Shown in pieces: positions 35,738 through 43,882 of a stretch of DNA of 64,000 bases (position 1 is the stretch's first letter; each line of letters begins with the position of its first letter). Below the pieces are notes generated by a model that did no database searches, was not told the origin of the DNA, and saw only the letters and a program-made list of their open reading frames with translations. Both the position numbers and the translations under genes were made by a program. The DNA is from Sporanaerobacter acetigenes DSM 13106 (GTDB taxonomy: Bacteria > Bacillota > Clostridia > Tissierellales > Sporanaerobacteraceae), in NCBI RefSeq assembly GCF_900130025.1, contig NZ_FQXR01000006.1, forward strand, positions 1 to 64,000, read 5' to 3'.

Positions 35738-36919
35738 TTAACAAATTGTAGACTCTTTTGTAATATAATCTTCCTCTGCTAAAATATTTATTGCAGCTTC
35801 TAATTTTCCTTCGTTGACCATCAATATTGGTCCTGTACATCCCATTCCACTTTCAGCATAAATGCCTTTTTTCCAAAGAGCCTTTACTGCATTTTCAAGT
35901 TCCATTATATCTATACCTGCAATAGTTCCTGTTACAGTTTCCTTTGGTGGAGCAACTACTTCCTCTTCATCATCTTGTTTTTTAGTTTCTTTATTTAGAC
36001 CCTTTAATATTTCTTTAAATCCTGCTTTATTTACTTTAGCAAACTCTTTCTTTGCCAATTCTTTTACATTTCCTTTAGCTAAACTAGCACCATAGCTGAT
36101 TGCATTGGCTACGACAGGTATTCCTGAAGCTCTTGACAATATGAGAACTAATCTATCATAGTTTTCCCCTATTCCAGGTCCATAGCCATAACCCATAGCT
36201 TCAAAGTCTCCTCCAGTTGTATATGATGAGAATACTTTCATCAAAATATTCCCTGTAAGAGTGTCTGTAATCATAACGTCTGGTACACCTGCCAACAAGT
36301 CGTTTCCTCTCATGACACAACCGCCATCTGCTCTTAAAGACTCTGTAAAGTTTATTTTGTACCCATTTTTGTCAAGATCTTTCAATGCTCTTTCTACTTG
36401 CCTAGCACCATCTAAGTTTAAAATTCCAACTGTAGGATTTTCTATTCCCATAGTCTTTGCTGCTATTATGCCATAAATACCATTTTTAACCATAGCCTCA
36501 ACTCTATGAGGAGAAGATGTTCCAGTAGTAGTAGCAATATACATTTCTCTTCCTCTGCCCGGAGTTACAACTCTTCCTACTGTTGAAACACCTATTGGAA
36601 AACTGTAGTGCATAGTTACTGCAGAATGAATTTCTCCAGAATCCAATAGCTCTTCCATCTTTTTGTAGCCTTCTTCTTCGTTTTCTACAACTACTTGAGT
36701 TAATGGACTATCAACTTTTGGTCCAATTAAAACAACTTCTATGGAAGAATCTCTATTTTGAGCTATTTCTGCTCCTTTAACAACATTATCTACACCATGT
36801 TCACTTCCAAAAGTAGTTATACCTACCCTTATCTTTTCTCCAAATTCTCCTGTTTCTATTGCATCAGCTATGTCATTAAAAACTTTTCCTATCATTTTAT
36901 TTACATTGTTTTCAGCCAT
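35738..36919 (-). CDS. grdD: Glycine/sarcosine/betaine reductase component C, alpha subunit
   Basis: Component C turns the carboxymethyl-selenoether made by GrdA into acetyl phosphate. GrdD is its smaller subunit and resembles PlsX. The 393-residue protein has the PlsX-like core (RVGITTFGSEHGVDN..., GYGYGPGIGENYDRL) and a C-terminal ESGMGCTGPIL segment whose Cys361 matches a conserved cysteine of Eubacterium acidaminophilum GrdD. It is the last gene of the operon, 10 bp after grdC. The next gene downstream belongs to another operon. Confidence 0.95.
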   Translation of the reverse strand: MAENNVNKMIGKVFNDIADAIETGEFGEKIRVGITTFGSEHGVDNVVKGAEIAQNRDSSIEVVLIGPKVDSPLTQVVVENEEEGYKKMEELLDSGEIHSAVTMHYSFPIGVSTVGRVVTPGRGREMYIATTTGTSSPHRVEAMVKNGIYGIIAAKTMGIENPTVGILNLDGARQVERALKDLDKNGYKINFTESLRADGGCVMRGNDLLAGVPDVMITDTLTGNILMKVFSSYTTGGDFEAMGYGYGPGIGENYDRLVLILSRASGIPVVANAISYGASLAKGNVKELAKKEFAKVNKAGFKEILKGLNKETKKQDDEEEVVAPPKETVTGTIAGIDIMELENAVKALWKKGIYAESGMGCTGPILMVNEGKLEAAINILAEEDYITKESTIC

Positions 36920-36929
36920 TTTATCACCT

Positions 36930-38468
36930 CTAATTTTCTAATAAATGAGATGCAAAACCTCTCATAGCTTCTGCTACAAGTTTCCTTATCTCTTCTTCTG
37001 ATGCTCCCTTTTCTTCTTCTACTTTTCCTGAGTTTTTCTCCATAACTATAGAAACACCATCAAATAGGTTTGTCATTCTACCCAAGAAAAGACTTCCTTT
37101 ACCAACTATCATAGCTCTATTTATTTTACCTGACAATATATCTTCTCTTCCAAATCCTATATATGGTACTCCTGAAGGTATATGTCCTTGAGTTGGTGCC
37201 CATCCTTCCATACCGTGTTCTTCAATAAAGGAATTTAATTCTGTTCTTTCAATATCATTTCTCTTAACACCTAATGCGGCAATCATCTTATAGTTTGCTT
37301 TTGGCACATCTCCTGCTCCAGCTGGTTTTGTTATGTCTGGATTTTGCATTTCTACTGAATATTTATCTATATCTGTGATTTTTAAATTGCCTTTGTCAAG
37401 AGGTGCAGTAACAAGAGAAGTTATAACTGCTTGTGGAGATGAACCTGTTCCTACAGTATGTCTACCAACTAAATCTGTTCTAAGAACTGGGTTTACACCG
37501 TCATTTTGACCTATTAATATTGCAAATCCTCCAAGTACGTCTTCCAATATTGGCAAACCTTTCTTCACATGGTCCTTACCATTCATTCCAAGTTTAGCAG
37601 TAGCGCCTCCACCAACTACTACTACATTTTTATATATACCTGATTGAACAAGTGCTGCTGCTTCAATAAGTGAATGAGTAGGTCCAGCACAGAATCCTCT
37701 TGTATCTGAGCCTGTTGAATTCACAAATCCAGCCATTTCAGCAACTGATTTTGCAAAGTTTCCTCCACCTCTTTGGTTCATGTCACCACATGCTTCTTCT
37801 GAACACTCAATTACATATTCAACATCTTCTGGATTTATATTATTCTTCTCTACTAAATTTAATGCAGCTAATACTCCTGAAGCTTTTACTGCTAAATTTT
37901 CAAATATAACATGAGCACTAAGGTTTGTATCTACATCATGAGCTCTTTTTACACAACCTACAACTTCTCCATTATTATATAATGGTTCAGCCCCTTGCTC
38001 TTTTATAAGCTTTTTAATTTCTTCAATTTCTTCTCCTTCTTTGATTCTTGAAATCAATTCTTCACTTATGAAATGATGATCTCCTAATTTTTTAATTACA
38101 TCTACAGAAAATTCTTTGCTTAATTTCACCAAATCAAAAGTATCCGCTATTTTCATAAGTCCGATGAATTCATCTTGTGGCATTATTTCTCCGAATTTTC
38201 CAACCTTATTTGCACCTTCAGCTTTCTTGTCAACCCAAGGTTGTTCATATTTTCCCAATTCTTCTGGAGTCATGTTTCCAATATAAACTTGATTAGGTAA
38301 ATATTCTACTACTTCGTCAAAACTTCTTAAATGATTTGGCAATTCTTTTAAATAATCTGAATCTGGATTGATAATTCTTTCAGTTGATTGAGTAGTTCCA
38401 TTGTGTAGCACCATATCTGGTGTATGTACTAATATATATCCAGCACCTTTTACTACAGCATAAGTCAT
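36930..38468 (-). CDS. grdC: Glycine/sarcosine/betaine reductase component C, beta subunit
   Basis: Large subunit of component C, related to ketoacyl-ACP synthase III/thiolase-fold enzymes. It forms the acetyl-enzyme on a cysteine before phosphorolysis to acetyl phosphate. The 512-residue protein has a FabH-like core: CSEEACGDMNQRGGG around residue 225, TRGFCAGPTHSLIEAAALV near 260, and GAGDVPKANYK. The start follows GGAGGTGG. It is separated from grdB by 103 bp holding a perfect 17-bp hairpin. Confidence 0.95.
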   Translation of the reverse strand: MTYAVVKGAGYILVHTPDMVLHNGTTQSTERIINPDSDYLKELPNHLRSFDEVVEYLPNQVYIGNMTPEELGKYEQPWVDKKAEGANKVGKFGEIMPQDEFIGLMKIADTFDLVKLSKEFSVDVIKKLGDHHFISEELISRIKEGEEIEEIKKLIKEQGAEPLYNNGEVVGCVKRAHDVDTNLSAHVIFENLAVKASGVLAALNLVEKNNINPEDVEYVIECSEEACGDMNQRGGGNFAKSVAEMAGFVNSTGSDTRGFCAGPTHSLIEAAALVQSGIYKNVVVVGGGATAKLGMNGKDHVKKGLPILEDVLGGFAILIGQNDGVNPVLRTDLVGRHTVGTGSSPQAVITSLVTAPLDKGNLKITDIDKYSVEMQNPDITKPAGAGDVPKANYKMIAALGVKRNDIERTELNSFIEEHGMEGWAPTQGHIPSGVPYIGFGREDILSGKINRAMIVGKGSLFLGRMTNLFDGVSIVMEKNSGKVEEEKGASEEEIRKLVAEAMRGFASHLLEN

Positions 38469-38511
38469 AATATTCCACCTCCGACAGTATAATTAAATAT
38501 AGTTTTATTAC

Positions 38512-38547
38512 TCATAGATGAGTAGTATAAATACTACTCATCTATGA
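38512..38547 (-). terminator. Perfect 17-bp hairpin between grdB and grdC
   Basis: TCATAGATGAGTAGTAT (38512-38528) and ATACTACTCATCTATGA (38531-38547) pair completely with a 2-nt loop. No T run follows on the coding strand. It is more likely an mRNA processing or stability element, or a partial attenuator, than a full terminator. Confidence 0.65.
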
Positions 38548-38571
38548 AATATTCTTTAATTCAATTTTTTA

Positions 38572-39879
38572 TTACTCGAAAATTGTTTGTTCTTCTACTT
38601 CAGTTGTTAAAGCTTTTAGTGCTTTTTCTACTAATTTTCTTCTAAGTGCTTTTTCCTCTTCAGGATCAAGCTTTGGATTTCCCAATGGGTGAGGAATTGC
38701 AATAGTAGGTACAATTCTGTTAGCTCCTACAGTCATGGAAATAGGAGTTACAGTACACATGTGTACTACAGGAATTCCTGCCCTTTCAATTTCTTTAACC
38801 ATTGTTGCACCGCAACGTGTACAGGTGCCTCAGGTTGAAGTCAATATAACTGCGTCTACGCCATCAGCTACTAATTCTTTTGCATATTCTGCTGCAAAAC
38901 CTTTAGCACTTGCAACAGCAGTTCCATTACCTACAGTTGTATAGAAATATCTGTGAAGGCTACCAATTTTACCTTCTTTTTCAAGATCCCTTAATACATC
39001 TACAGGCAATACTCTATCTGGATCTTCATTTGCATATACTGGGTCATATCCACCATGAGCTGTTTCATGAGTTTCACTAGTTAAATTGTCGAATCCTTCA
39101 ATATCATATTTTCCATATTTTGAAGCACTGGAAGATTCAATATGATCTGGATTTCCCTTAGGAACTATACCTCCTGAAGTAACTAGTGCAATCTTTGCTT
39201 TGCTCAAATCTTTAACTGCTGGATTTGGTTCAACTCTGTCAAAATCAGGCATTGGGAATTCTGTGACAAATTCCTCACCTTTTAACTTCTTAATCAACAT
39301 TTCAACAGCTCTTTCAGAACCTCTCTTTTCAGCAAAGAAATTTTTTCTTATGCCTCTTGACATATATCCTTCTTCTTCAGGTGAGCCAATTTCTTCATTT
39401 TTAACAAGTTTAAGCGCCAATGGTACCATTTTGCTAACGGCATCTCTCATACCTGCTGCACTGTTTTTAGTTGAAACAATGTATACACTCTTTTTGAACA
39501 TATCAGCACCAGGATTTTCTTCATACATACCTGTTAGTACTGGTATACCAAGTTCACTTTGTACAGCATCAGTTATAGTTCCACAAGCAACACCATATCT
39601 ACCTGCGTTGAATGCTGGCCCAGCAATGAATAAATCTGGATTATACTTTTTAACCATTTCAATTACTTCTTTTTTAGCTTCTTCTAAATTTTCATTGAAA
39701 TAGCTATCACCACATATTACTGTTGCTACTATTTCTGCTTCACCTTTAAATCCTGCATTTAGAGCCATACCTGGCCCTACAACGCCTTCTCTTACTTCTG
39801 GTTTATAATCAGCTTTTTCTTCTCCACCTATTCCAGCGAAGAACTGATTTATATAATGAACAACTCTTATTTTTTCCAT
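38572..39879 (-). CDS. grdB: Glycine reductase component B, selenoprotein subunit GrdB
   Basis: GrdB carries the substrate-activating selenocysteine of the glycine-specific component B and works with GrdE. The frame contains an in-frame TGA at 38830-38832, giving selenocysteine 350 of 435. The context TST-U-GTCTRCGATMVKE is the known GrdB site, and the 3' part continues in the same frame to TAA. After the UGA, GCACC (38828-38824) pairs with GGTGC (38811-38807), a plausible bacterial SECIS. The N-terminal part has VVHYINQFFAGIGGEEKADY and PGMALNAGF. It lies between grdA and grdC. A gene finder without Sec support would split it in two. Confidence 0.96.
38807..38832 (-). promoter_or_regulatory. 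Sec UGA of grdB with putative SECIS hairpin
   Basis: UGA (38832-38830) is followed 1 nt later by GCACC, a 12-nt loop containing UGUACACGUUGC, and GGUGC. The position right after the UGA fits the SelB-recognised bacterial element. Confidence 0.6.
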
Positions 39880-39918
39880 CGTCTTCCCCCCTCTCTCGTA
39901 TTTCGACGGGTATACTTA

Positions 39919-40395
39919 TTAATCGTTAAATTTACAATATTGATCTCTTATAGATTTTACTTCATTAATTATATCATCTACATCCAAAACCATTTCCATC
40001 ATACCTATTTGTTCATCATAAACTTCTGGATCAACTGCTTCTTTAAATTCTGGTTCTACAGCATGATATACTCTAAGTCCTAACTGGACTCCTGCTAATG
40101 GACCTGCAAAAGTTGGGTCTCCTGCTGTTACAGTTTCAGCTGCTAATCCTGCAGCTTCTCCTTCAGCAGCACCGATTAATACTACTATATTTTCTGCACC
40201 GTATTTTTCAGTTAATTCTTTAACCCTCTTTTGATTTTCTAAGTCCATAGCACCTGCTGCAGTTCAGACAAAACATTCAGTTGATGAAAAAACAACTTCA
40301 GCAGATGTACTCTTTAGACATTCTTCCATAGCTGGTCCTGGAATACCATCTCTGTCGCCAATGATAATAATTTTTCTATCATCAAACAATGACAT
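39919..40395 (-). CDS. grdA: Glycine reductase component A, selenoprotein GrdA
   Basis: GrdA is the small selenoprotein that accepts the carboxymethyl group from component B. It is then re-reduced by thioredoxin. The frame starts at ATG 40395 (AAGGAGAGTGTTGAA upstream) with [17 protein letters not shown]. It reads through an in-frame TGA at 40264-40266 as selenocysteine 44 in the exact [15 protein letters not shown] motif, and ends after 158 residues, the standard family length. A gene finder that treats TGA as stop would see only the last 109 residues from MDLENQ. It sits between grdE and grdB. Confidence 0.97.
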
Positions 40396-40430
40396 TTCAA
40401 CACTCTCCTTTCAATATGTTTTTTCTATCT

Positions 40431-41717
40431 TTAAAATCCTTTTGCTGTCAATTTATTGAATCCAAGTTCATTTGTTGCTCCTGTTATAGCTTGTAACTCT
40501 ACAACTATAGAGCCATCTTCTTTCAAACTACCATCAAATCCACCTGCAATTGTATCAACAAATTTTACATGACCAATTACTTTATCCATAGGTGGCAATG
40601 TTATAACTTCATTTGCATTTCCACCTGTAACTACTGCATTTGCTAATTTGTCAGCATCTGCAAGAGATTGACTGGCTCCATCTCTACCAGCATATTCATC
40701 AGTAATAATAACTGTTTTTACTCCTTTTTGTTCAATCTTCTTGCAATTCATAATAAGGTCAGTATCAGGGTTTCCAAATCCTTCTTGTGAAACAACTACA
40801 CCATCTAATCCTAAAAATTCAGCTAGTTTAGCTGTCCAGTTAGATGATCTTTCCTTATCTGCAAGATAAACATTTTCATTTGTAATTATCACACCAACAA
40901 AGTTTAATTCTTTTCCATGTTTTTTATACAAGTCTTGAACTACTGGATTGTTTAGATGATGATAAGTTGTGTTTTTATCACATGCAGAAACACAGTTTCC
41001 ACTAACTATAGCACCATCCATTATTTCTGTTGGATAAAGAATCGTTGGTACAATTTGTTTAGCATCTACACCATATACATAAGTATCATGCAACAATCCT
41101 TGACTTTGAAGCATTTGAACATAAGCAACTTTTGGTAAGTCGCTATATTTGTTTATACCTTCAAGCATTGGCAATGTTTCAAAAGTATCAACTTCCTCAG
41201 GTTTAATTTCTTTTGCTAATTTACCTAAATGAGCAGCTACCTTGAATCCAGCCATTCTTAAGGCCTTTTCATGCTCGTGTTGTTTCAATCCTTCCTTAGG
41301 TTCACAAACTAAAACAATATTGTTCAATTTGGAAAATGGTGTATATTCTGCTCCTGGTCCTGTCATATCTATGATTCCCTCTTGGAAACCAACAATCCTA
41401 CCTGTTGTAACTACTGCACAACCTTTTAGTACATTAGTCTTACCTGAACCAACGACATCTACCTTGGAAATCATTCCAGGGAATATCCCTCCTGGACCTT
41501 CCACTTTAACTCTTGGTTCAATGACATCTTTTACAGGAGTAATTCTAACGCTTTCACCTGGTCTAGCTAGTTCAATATCAACACTTTCAAAGTGTTCATC
41601 TTCTTTGATTAAATTAATCAATTCTTCCTTGTTTACATACAATGTTCCATTTTCTACTTTGCTTTCACTGCCAAATTGAACGTCTTTAATAAATACATAA
41701 CCTAATTCTAGACGCAT
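40431..41717 (-). CDS. grdE: Glycine reductase component B, proprotein GrdE
   Basis: GrdE is cleaved into two subunits of the glycine-specific component B. The new N-terminus of one carries a carbonyl (pyruvoyl-type) group that binds glycine as a Schiff base. The 428-residue protein has the cleavage site SGN-CVSACDKNTTYHH with Cys242, the same position as in E. acidaminophilum. Other landmarks are VKVEGPGGIFPGM and RMAGFKVAAHLGKLAKE. It pairs with GrdB, so the operon is for glycine, not sarcosine or betaine. The start follows GGGGAGGTG; trxA lies 66 bp upstream. Confidence 0.95.
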   Translation of the reverse strand: MRLELGYVFIKDVQFGSESKVENGTLYVNKEELINLIKEDEHFESVDIELARPGESVRITPVKDVIEPRVKVEGPGGIFPGMISKVDVVGSGKTNVLKGCAVVTTGRIVGFQEGIIDMTGPGAEYTPFSKLNNIVLVCEPKEGLKQHEHEKALRMAGFKVAAHLGKLAKEIKPEEVDTFETLPMLEGINKYSDLPKVAYVQMLQSQGLLHDTYVYGVDAKQIVPTILYPTEIMDGAIVSGNCVSACDKNTTYHHLNNPVVQDLYKKHGKELNFVGVIITNENVYLADKERSSNWTAKLAEFLGLDGVVVSQEGFGNPDTDLIMNCKKIEQKGVKTVIITDEYAGRDGASQSLADADKLANAVVTGGNANEVITLPPMDKVIGHVKFVDTIAGGFDGSLKEDGSIVVELQAITGATNELGFNKLTAKGF

Positions 41718-41783
41718 ATAGTCACCTCCCCTTAATTTGAAAAATATTTATTTTAATTCCAAGTCATAGCCTGGAACTAAAAG

Positions 41784-42101
41784 CTAAATATACTTTTTAA
41801 TCATTTCTTCTACGCCTTCAACTGTAGCATCTTCTTTTACTCTTTCATCTACTTTTTCGCCATCTTTATATATTGCTATAACTGGCAATCCCATTATCTT
41901 TTGTGATATAGCTAGTCTTCTAGCTTTCATTGTGTTTAATGAACAAAATTTAATTTTATCTCCATATACTTCTTCAAAACCGTGAACATGTGGCATTAAA
42001 GCTTTACATGGTTCACATCCATCACTCCAAAAATCTACCAATACATATCCTTCAGCCTTTAAAACTTCTTCTTCAAAATTTTCTTTAGTCAGTTCTAACA
42101 T
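41784..42101 (-). CDS. trxA: Thioredoxin of the glycine reductase system
   Basis: Passes electrons from thioredoxin reductase to the oxidised GrdA. The 105-residue thioredoxin fold has the redox motif DGCEPCKAL (Cys29, Cys32). Glutamate replaces the usual glycine of WCGPC, a variant typical of glycine-reductase-linked clostridial thioredoxins. The conserved cis-proline region is MGLPVIAIYKDGE. It lies 23 bp after trxB and upstream of grdE. Confidence 0.94.
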   Translation of the reverse strand: MLELTKENFEEEVLKAEGYVLVDFWSDGCEPCKALMPHVHGFEEVYGDKIKFCSLNTMKARRLAISQKIMGLPVIAIYKDGEKVDERVKEDATVEGVEEMIKKYI

Positions 42102-42124
42102 TAGAATCCCTCCTATAAATTTTT

Positions 42125-43069
42125 TTAAACATCAAAAACTTCATTTATATATTTTTCTGCTTGAGTAGCAGCAATAGCTCCATCTGCAGTAGCTGTAACT
42201 ACTTGTCTTAAGGATTTAACTCTACAATCTCCTGCTGCAAATACACCAGGTATATTTGTCTTCATATCTTGGTCTGTAGGTATATATCCTCTTTCCATAT
42301 CAACCTTACCTTCAAAAATAGCAGTTGCTGGCACTAGACCAATAAATACAAATACACCAAAAGTTCCATCTTCTTCATCAGCTACAATTTCTCTTTCTTC
42401 TCCTGTAACAGTATCCTTTACAGTCATTGATTCTAAAATACCGTCGCCTTTTAAATCTGTAACTACTGAATTCCACATGAAATCCATCTTTTCATTTTTA
42501 AATGCTTTTTCTTGAATAGATTTAGCTGCTCTTAGTTCATCTCTTCTATGAATTATAGTTACTTTTCTAGCAAACTTAGTTAAGTACATAGCTTCTTCTA
42601 CAGCTGCATCTCCACCACCAACAACATATACTTCTAAATCTGTGAAAAATGCTCCATCGCATGTAGCGCAATATGAAACTCCCTTGCCTGTTAATTCTTT
42701 TTCTCCTGGACAACCTATTGGTCTTGGTTTTGCTCCAGTGGCTAATATAACAGCTTTGGCTTTATATTCATTTTTCTTACCTTTAAGTACTTTGATCTTT
42801 TCATCTAATTCCATATCAACAATTGTATCAAGAATTCTTTCTGCTCCAAATTCATCTGCTTGTTCAACCATTCTAGCTATTAACGATGGTCCACTAGCAT
42901 TTTCAACTGAACCTGGATAATTTGCTACTTCTTCTGTAACTACTATTTGCCCACCAGCTTTTTCTCTCTCTATTATTAGAGTTTTAAGCTTTGCTCTTGC
43001 TGCATATAGTCCTGCTGCAAGTCCTGCAGGACCAGCTCCTATTATGACAACATCATAAATGTCTGACAT
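42125..43069 (-). CDS. trxB: Thioredoxin reductase
   Basis: An FAD enzyme that reduces TrxA with NAD(P)H. The 314-residue protein has the FAD motif [16 protein letters not shown], the redox pair CATC (Cys134/Cys137), the nucleotide-binding [10 protein letters not shown] with HRRDELRA (typical of NADPH use), and FAAGDCRVK near the end. The ATG at 43069 is preferred because GAGGAGG lies 7-8 nt upstream; an ATG two codons earlier is too close. It follows grdX by 77 bp in the operon. Confidence 0.95.
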   Translation of the reverse strand: MSDIYDVVIIGAGPAGLAAGLYAARAKLKTLIIEREKAGGQIVVTEEVANYPGSVENASGPSLIARMVEQADEFGAERILDTIVDMELDEKIKVLKGKKNEYKAKAVILATGAKPRPIGCPGEKELTGKGVSYCATCDGAFFTDLEVYVVGGGDAAVEEAMYLTKFARKVTIIHRRDELRAAKSIQEKAFKNEKMDFMWNSVVTDLKGDGILESMTVKDTVTGEEREIVADEEDGTFGVFVFIGLVPATAIFEGKVDMERGYIPTDQDMKTNIPGVFAAGDCRVKSLRQVVTATADGAIAATQAEKYINEVFDV

Positions 43070-43146
43070 CTCCATCTCCTCCTCTAAATAAAGTTAATTT
43101 ATTTTGCAGTTTGGTATTAAATTTACCAAAAATACTCATTCTTATA

Positions 43147-43524
43147 CTATAAAATCTTATTTATTGCCGGTTCTATTATTGACAAATCTACCACTTGAAA
43201 ATCCTCCAATATTTTATCTTCCCAATTGGACACAGCTATATCTTTTAAAAATTTTTTTGTAGTCAATATGCTGTTTTCAATAATTAAAAGGGAATCTGCA
43301 TCTAAACTACTATTCTCTGAAATAATAATAGTCTTATATGGAGTTTCATTTGGCTTTACGCTGCTGGACAAGGGATGAGTTAACAATTTGTATCCTAAAT
43401 GAACTTTATCTCTCACTTTCATGAGCAATTCTAAATATCCTATATCATAATACTCTAAAGAAATTTCATCTTGATACTTTGATTTTACTAATGGATTATT
43501 GGTTATCACAATATTTTTACCCAT
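43147..43524 (-). CDS. grdX: GrdX family protein
   Basis: A 125-residue protein found at the head of glycine reductase operons; its biochemical role is unknown. Recognisable family traits are the start MGKNIVITNNPLV and the central GYKLLTHPLSSSVKPNETPY. The ATG at 43524 has AAGGAGAGTATAT upstream. A longer reading to 43596 would run into the riboswitch. It is the first coding gene downstream of the glycine riboswitch. Confidence 0.88.
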   Translation of the reverse strand: MGKNIVITNNPLVKSKYQDEISLEYYDIGYLELLMKVRDKVHLGYKLLTHPLSSSVKPNETPYKTIIISENSSLDADSLLIIENSILTTKKFLKDIAVSNWEDKILEDFQVVDLSIIEPAINKIL

Positions 43525-43545
43525 ATATACTCTCCTTAAAACTTG

Positions 43546-43591
43546 ATAAAAAAACAGAATAGAAAGACATCCCTGTGCCCATCTACTCTGT
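43546..43591 (-). terminator. Riboswitch-controlled terminator before grdX
   Basis: ACAGAGTAG (43591-43583, also the 3' strand of aptamer 2 P1) pairs with CTATTCTGT (43562-43554), followed by seven T. Glycine binding that holds P1 closed would prevent this terminator, so the switch is predicted to turn the operon on. Confidence 0.75.
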
Positions 43592-43756
43592 TTCATAACC
43601 TGAGAGTTTCTCCTTTATATAAGGATTGCTCCTTCGGTGCTTACGCTTCCCAGAGAACTGTCCAAACACGGTCCCTTTGCCTGAGAGCTTCGTAATAGAA
43701 TGGCAAATCCCATACTTACTCCTTCGGCGTCAAAAAACTTGATCTCTCCCGCATTT
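43583..43756 (-). ncRNA. Tandem glycine riboswitch
   Basis: Two glycine aptamers in series on the minus strand. Aptamer 1 runs from GGGAGAG (43749-43743) through GCCGAAGGAG to CTCTCAGGCAAAGGGACCG. Aptamer 2 runs from CTCTGGGAAGCG through CACCGAAGGAGCAA to CTCTCAGGTTATGAAACAGAG. Both contain the conserved CCGAAGG and CTCTCAGG blocks. A terminator overlapping the last stem lies directly before grdX. Confidence 0.95.
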
Positions 43757-43813
43757 TTCATCCAGTTTATGCATATTTATTTAACTAAATGTTTGCCTTA
43801 CCATTTCACCACT

Positions 43814-43842
43814 ATTATAATATATAAAATTATTAATTACAA
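43814..43842 (-). promoter_or_regulatory. Promoter of the glycine reductase operon
   Basis: TTGTAA (43837-43842), exactly 17 bp and TATAAT (43814-43819) on the minus strand, about 55 bp before the first aptamer. Confidence 0.7.
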
Positions 43843-43882
43843 CTATAAAATTTATAAATAGACAAATTTCTAACATTCTTTT

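Noticed and set aside
38572-38802. Stand-alone 76-residue ORF downstream of grdB
   Set aside because: It is the 3' part of grdB after the in-frame selenocysteine UGA at 38830-38832, in the same frame and with the conserved family sequence, not a separate gene.
39919-40248. 109-residue ORF starting MDLENQ
   Set aside because: This is the C-terminal part of GrdA. The true start is at 40395, and the UGA at 40264-40266 encodes selenocysteine.
43525-43596. N-terminal extension of grdX into the riboswitch
   Set aside because: No ribosome binding site, overlap with the terminator and aptamer 2, and a well-placed AAGGAG before the internal ATG at 43524.
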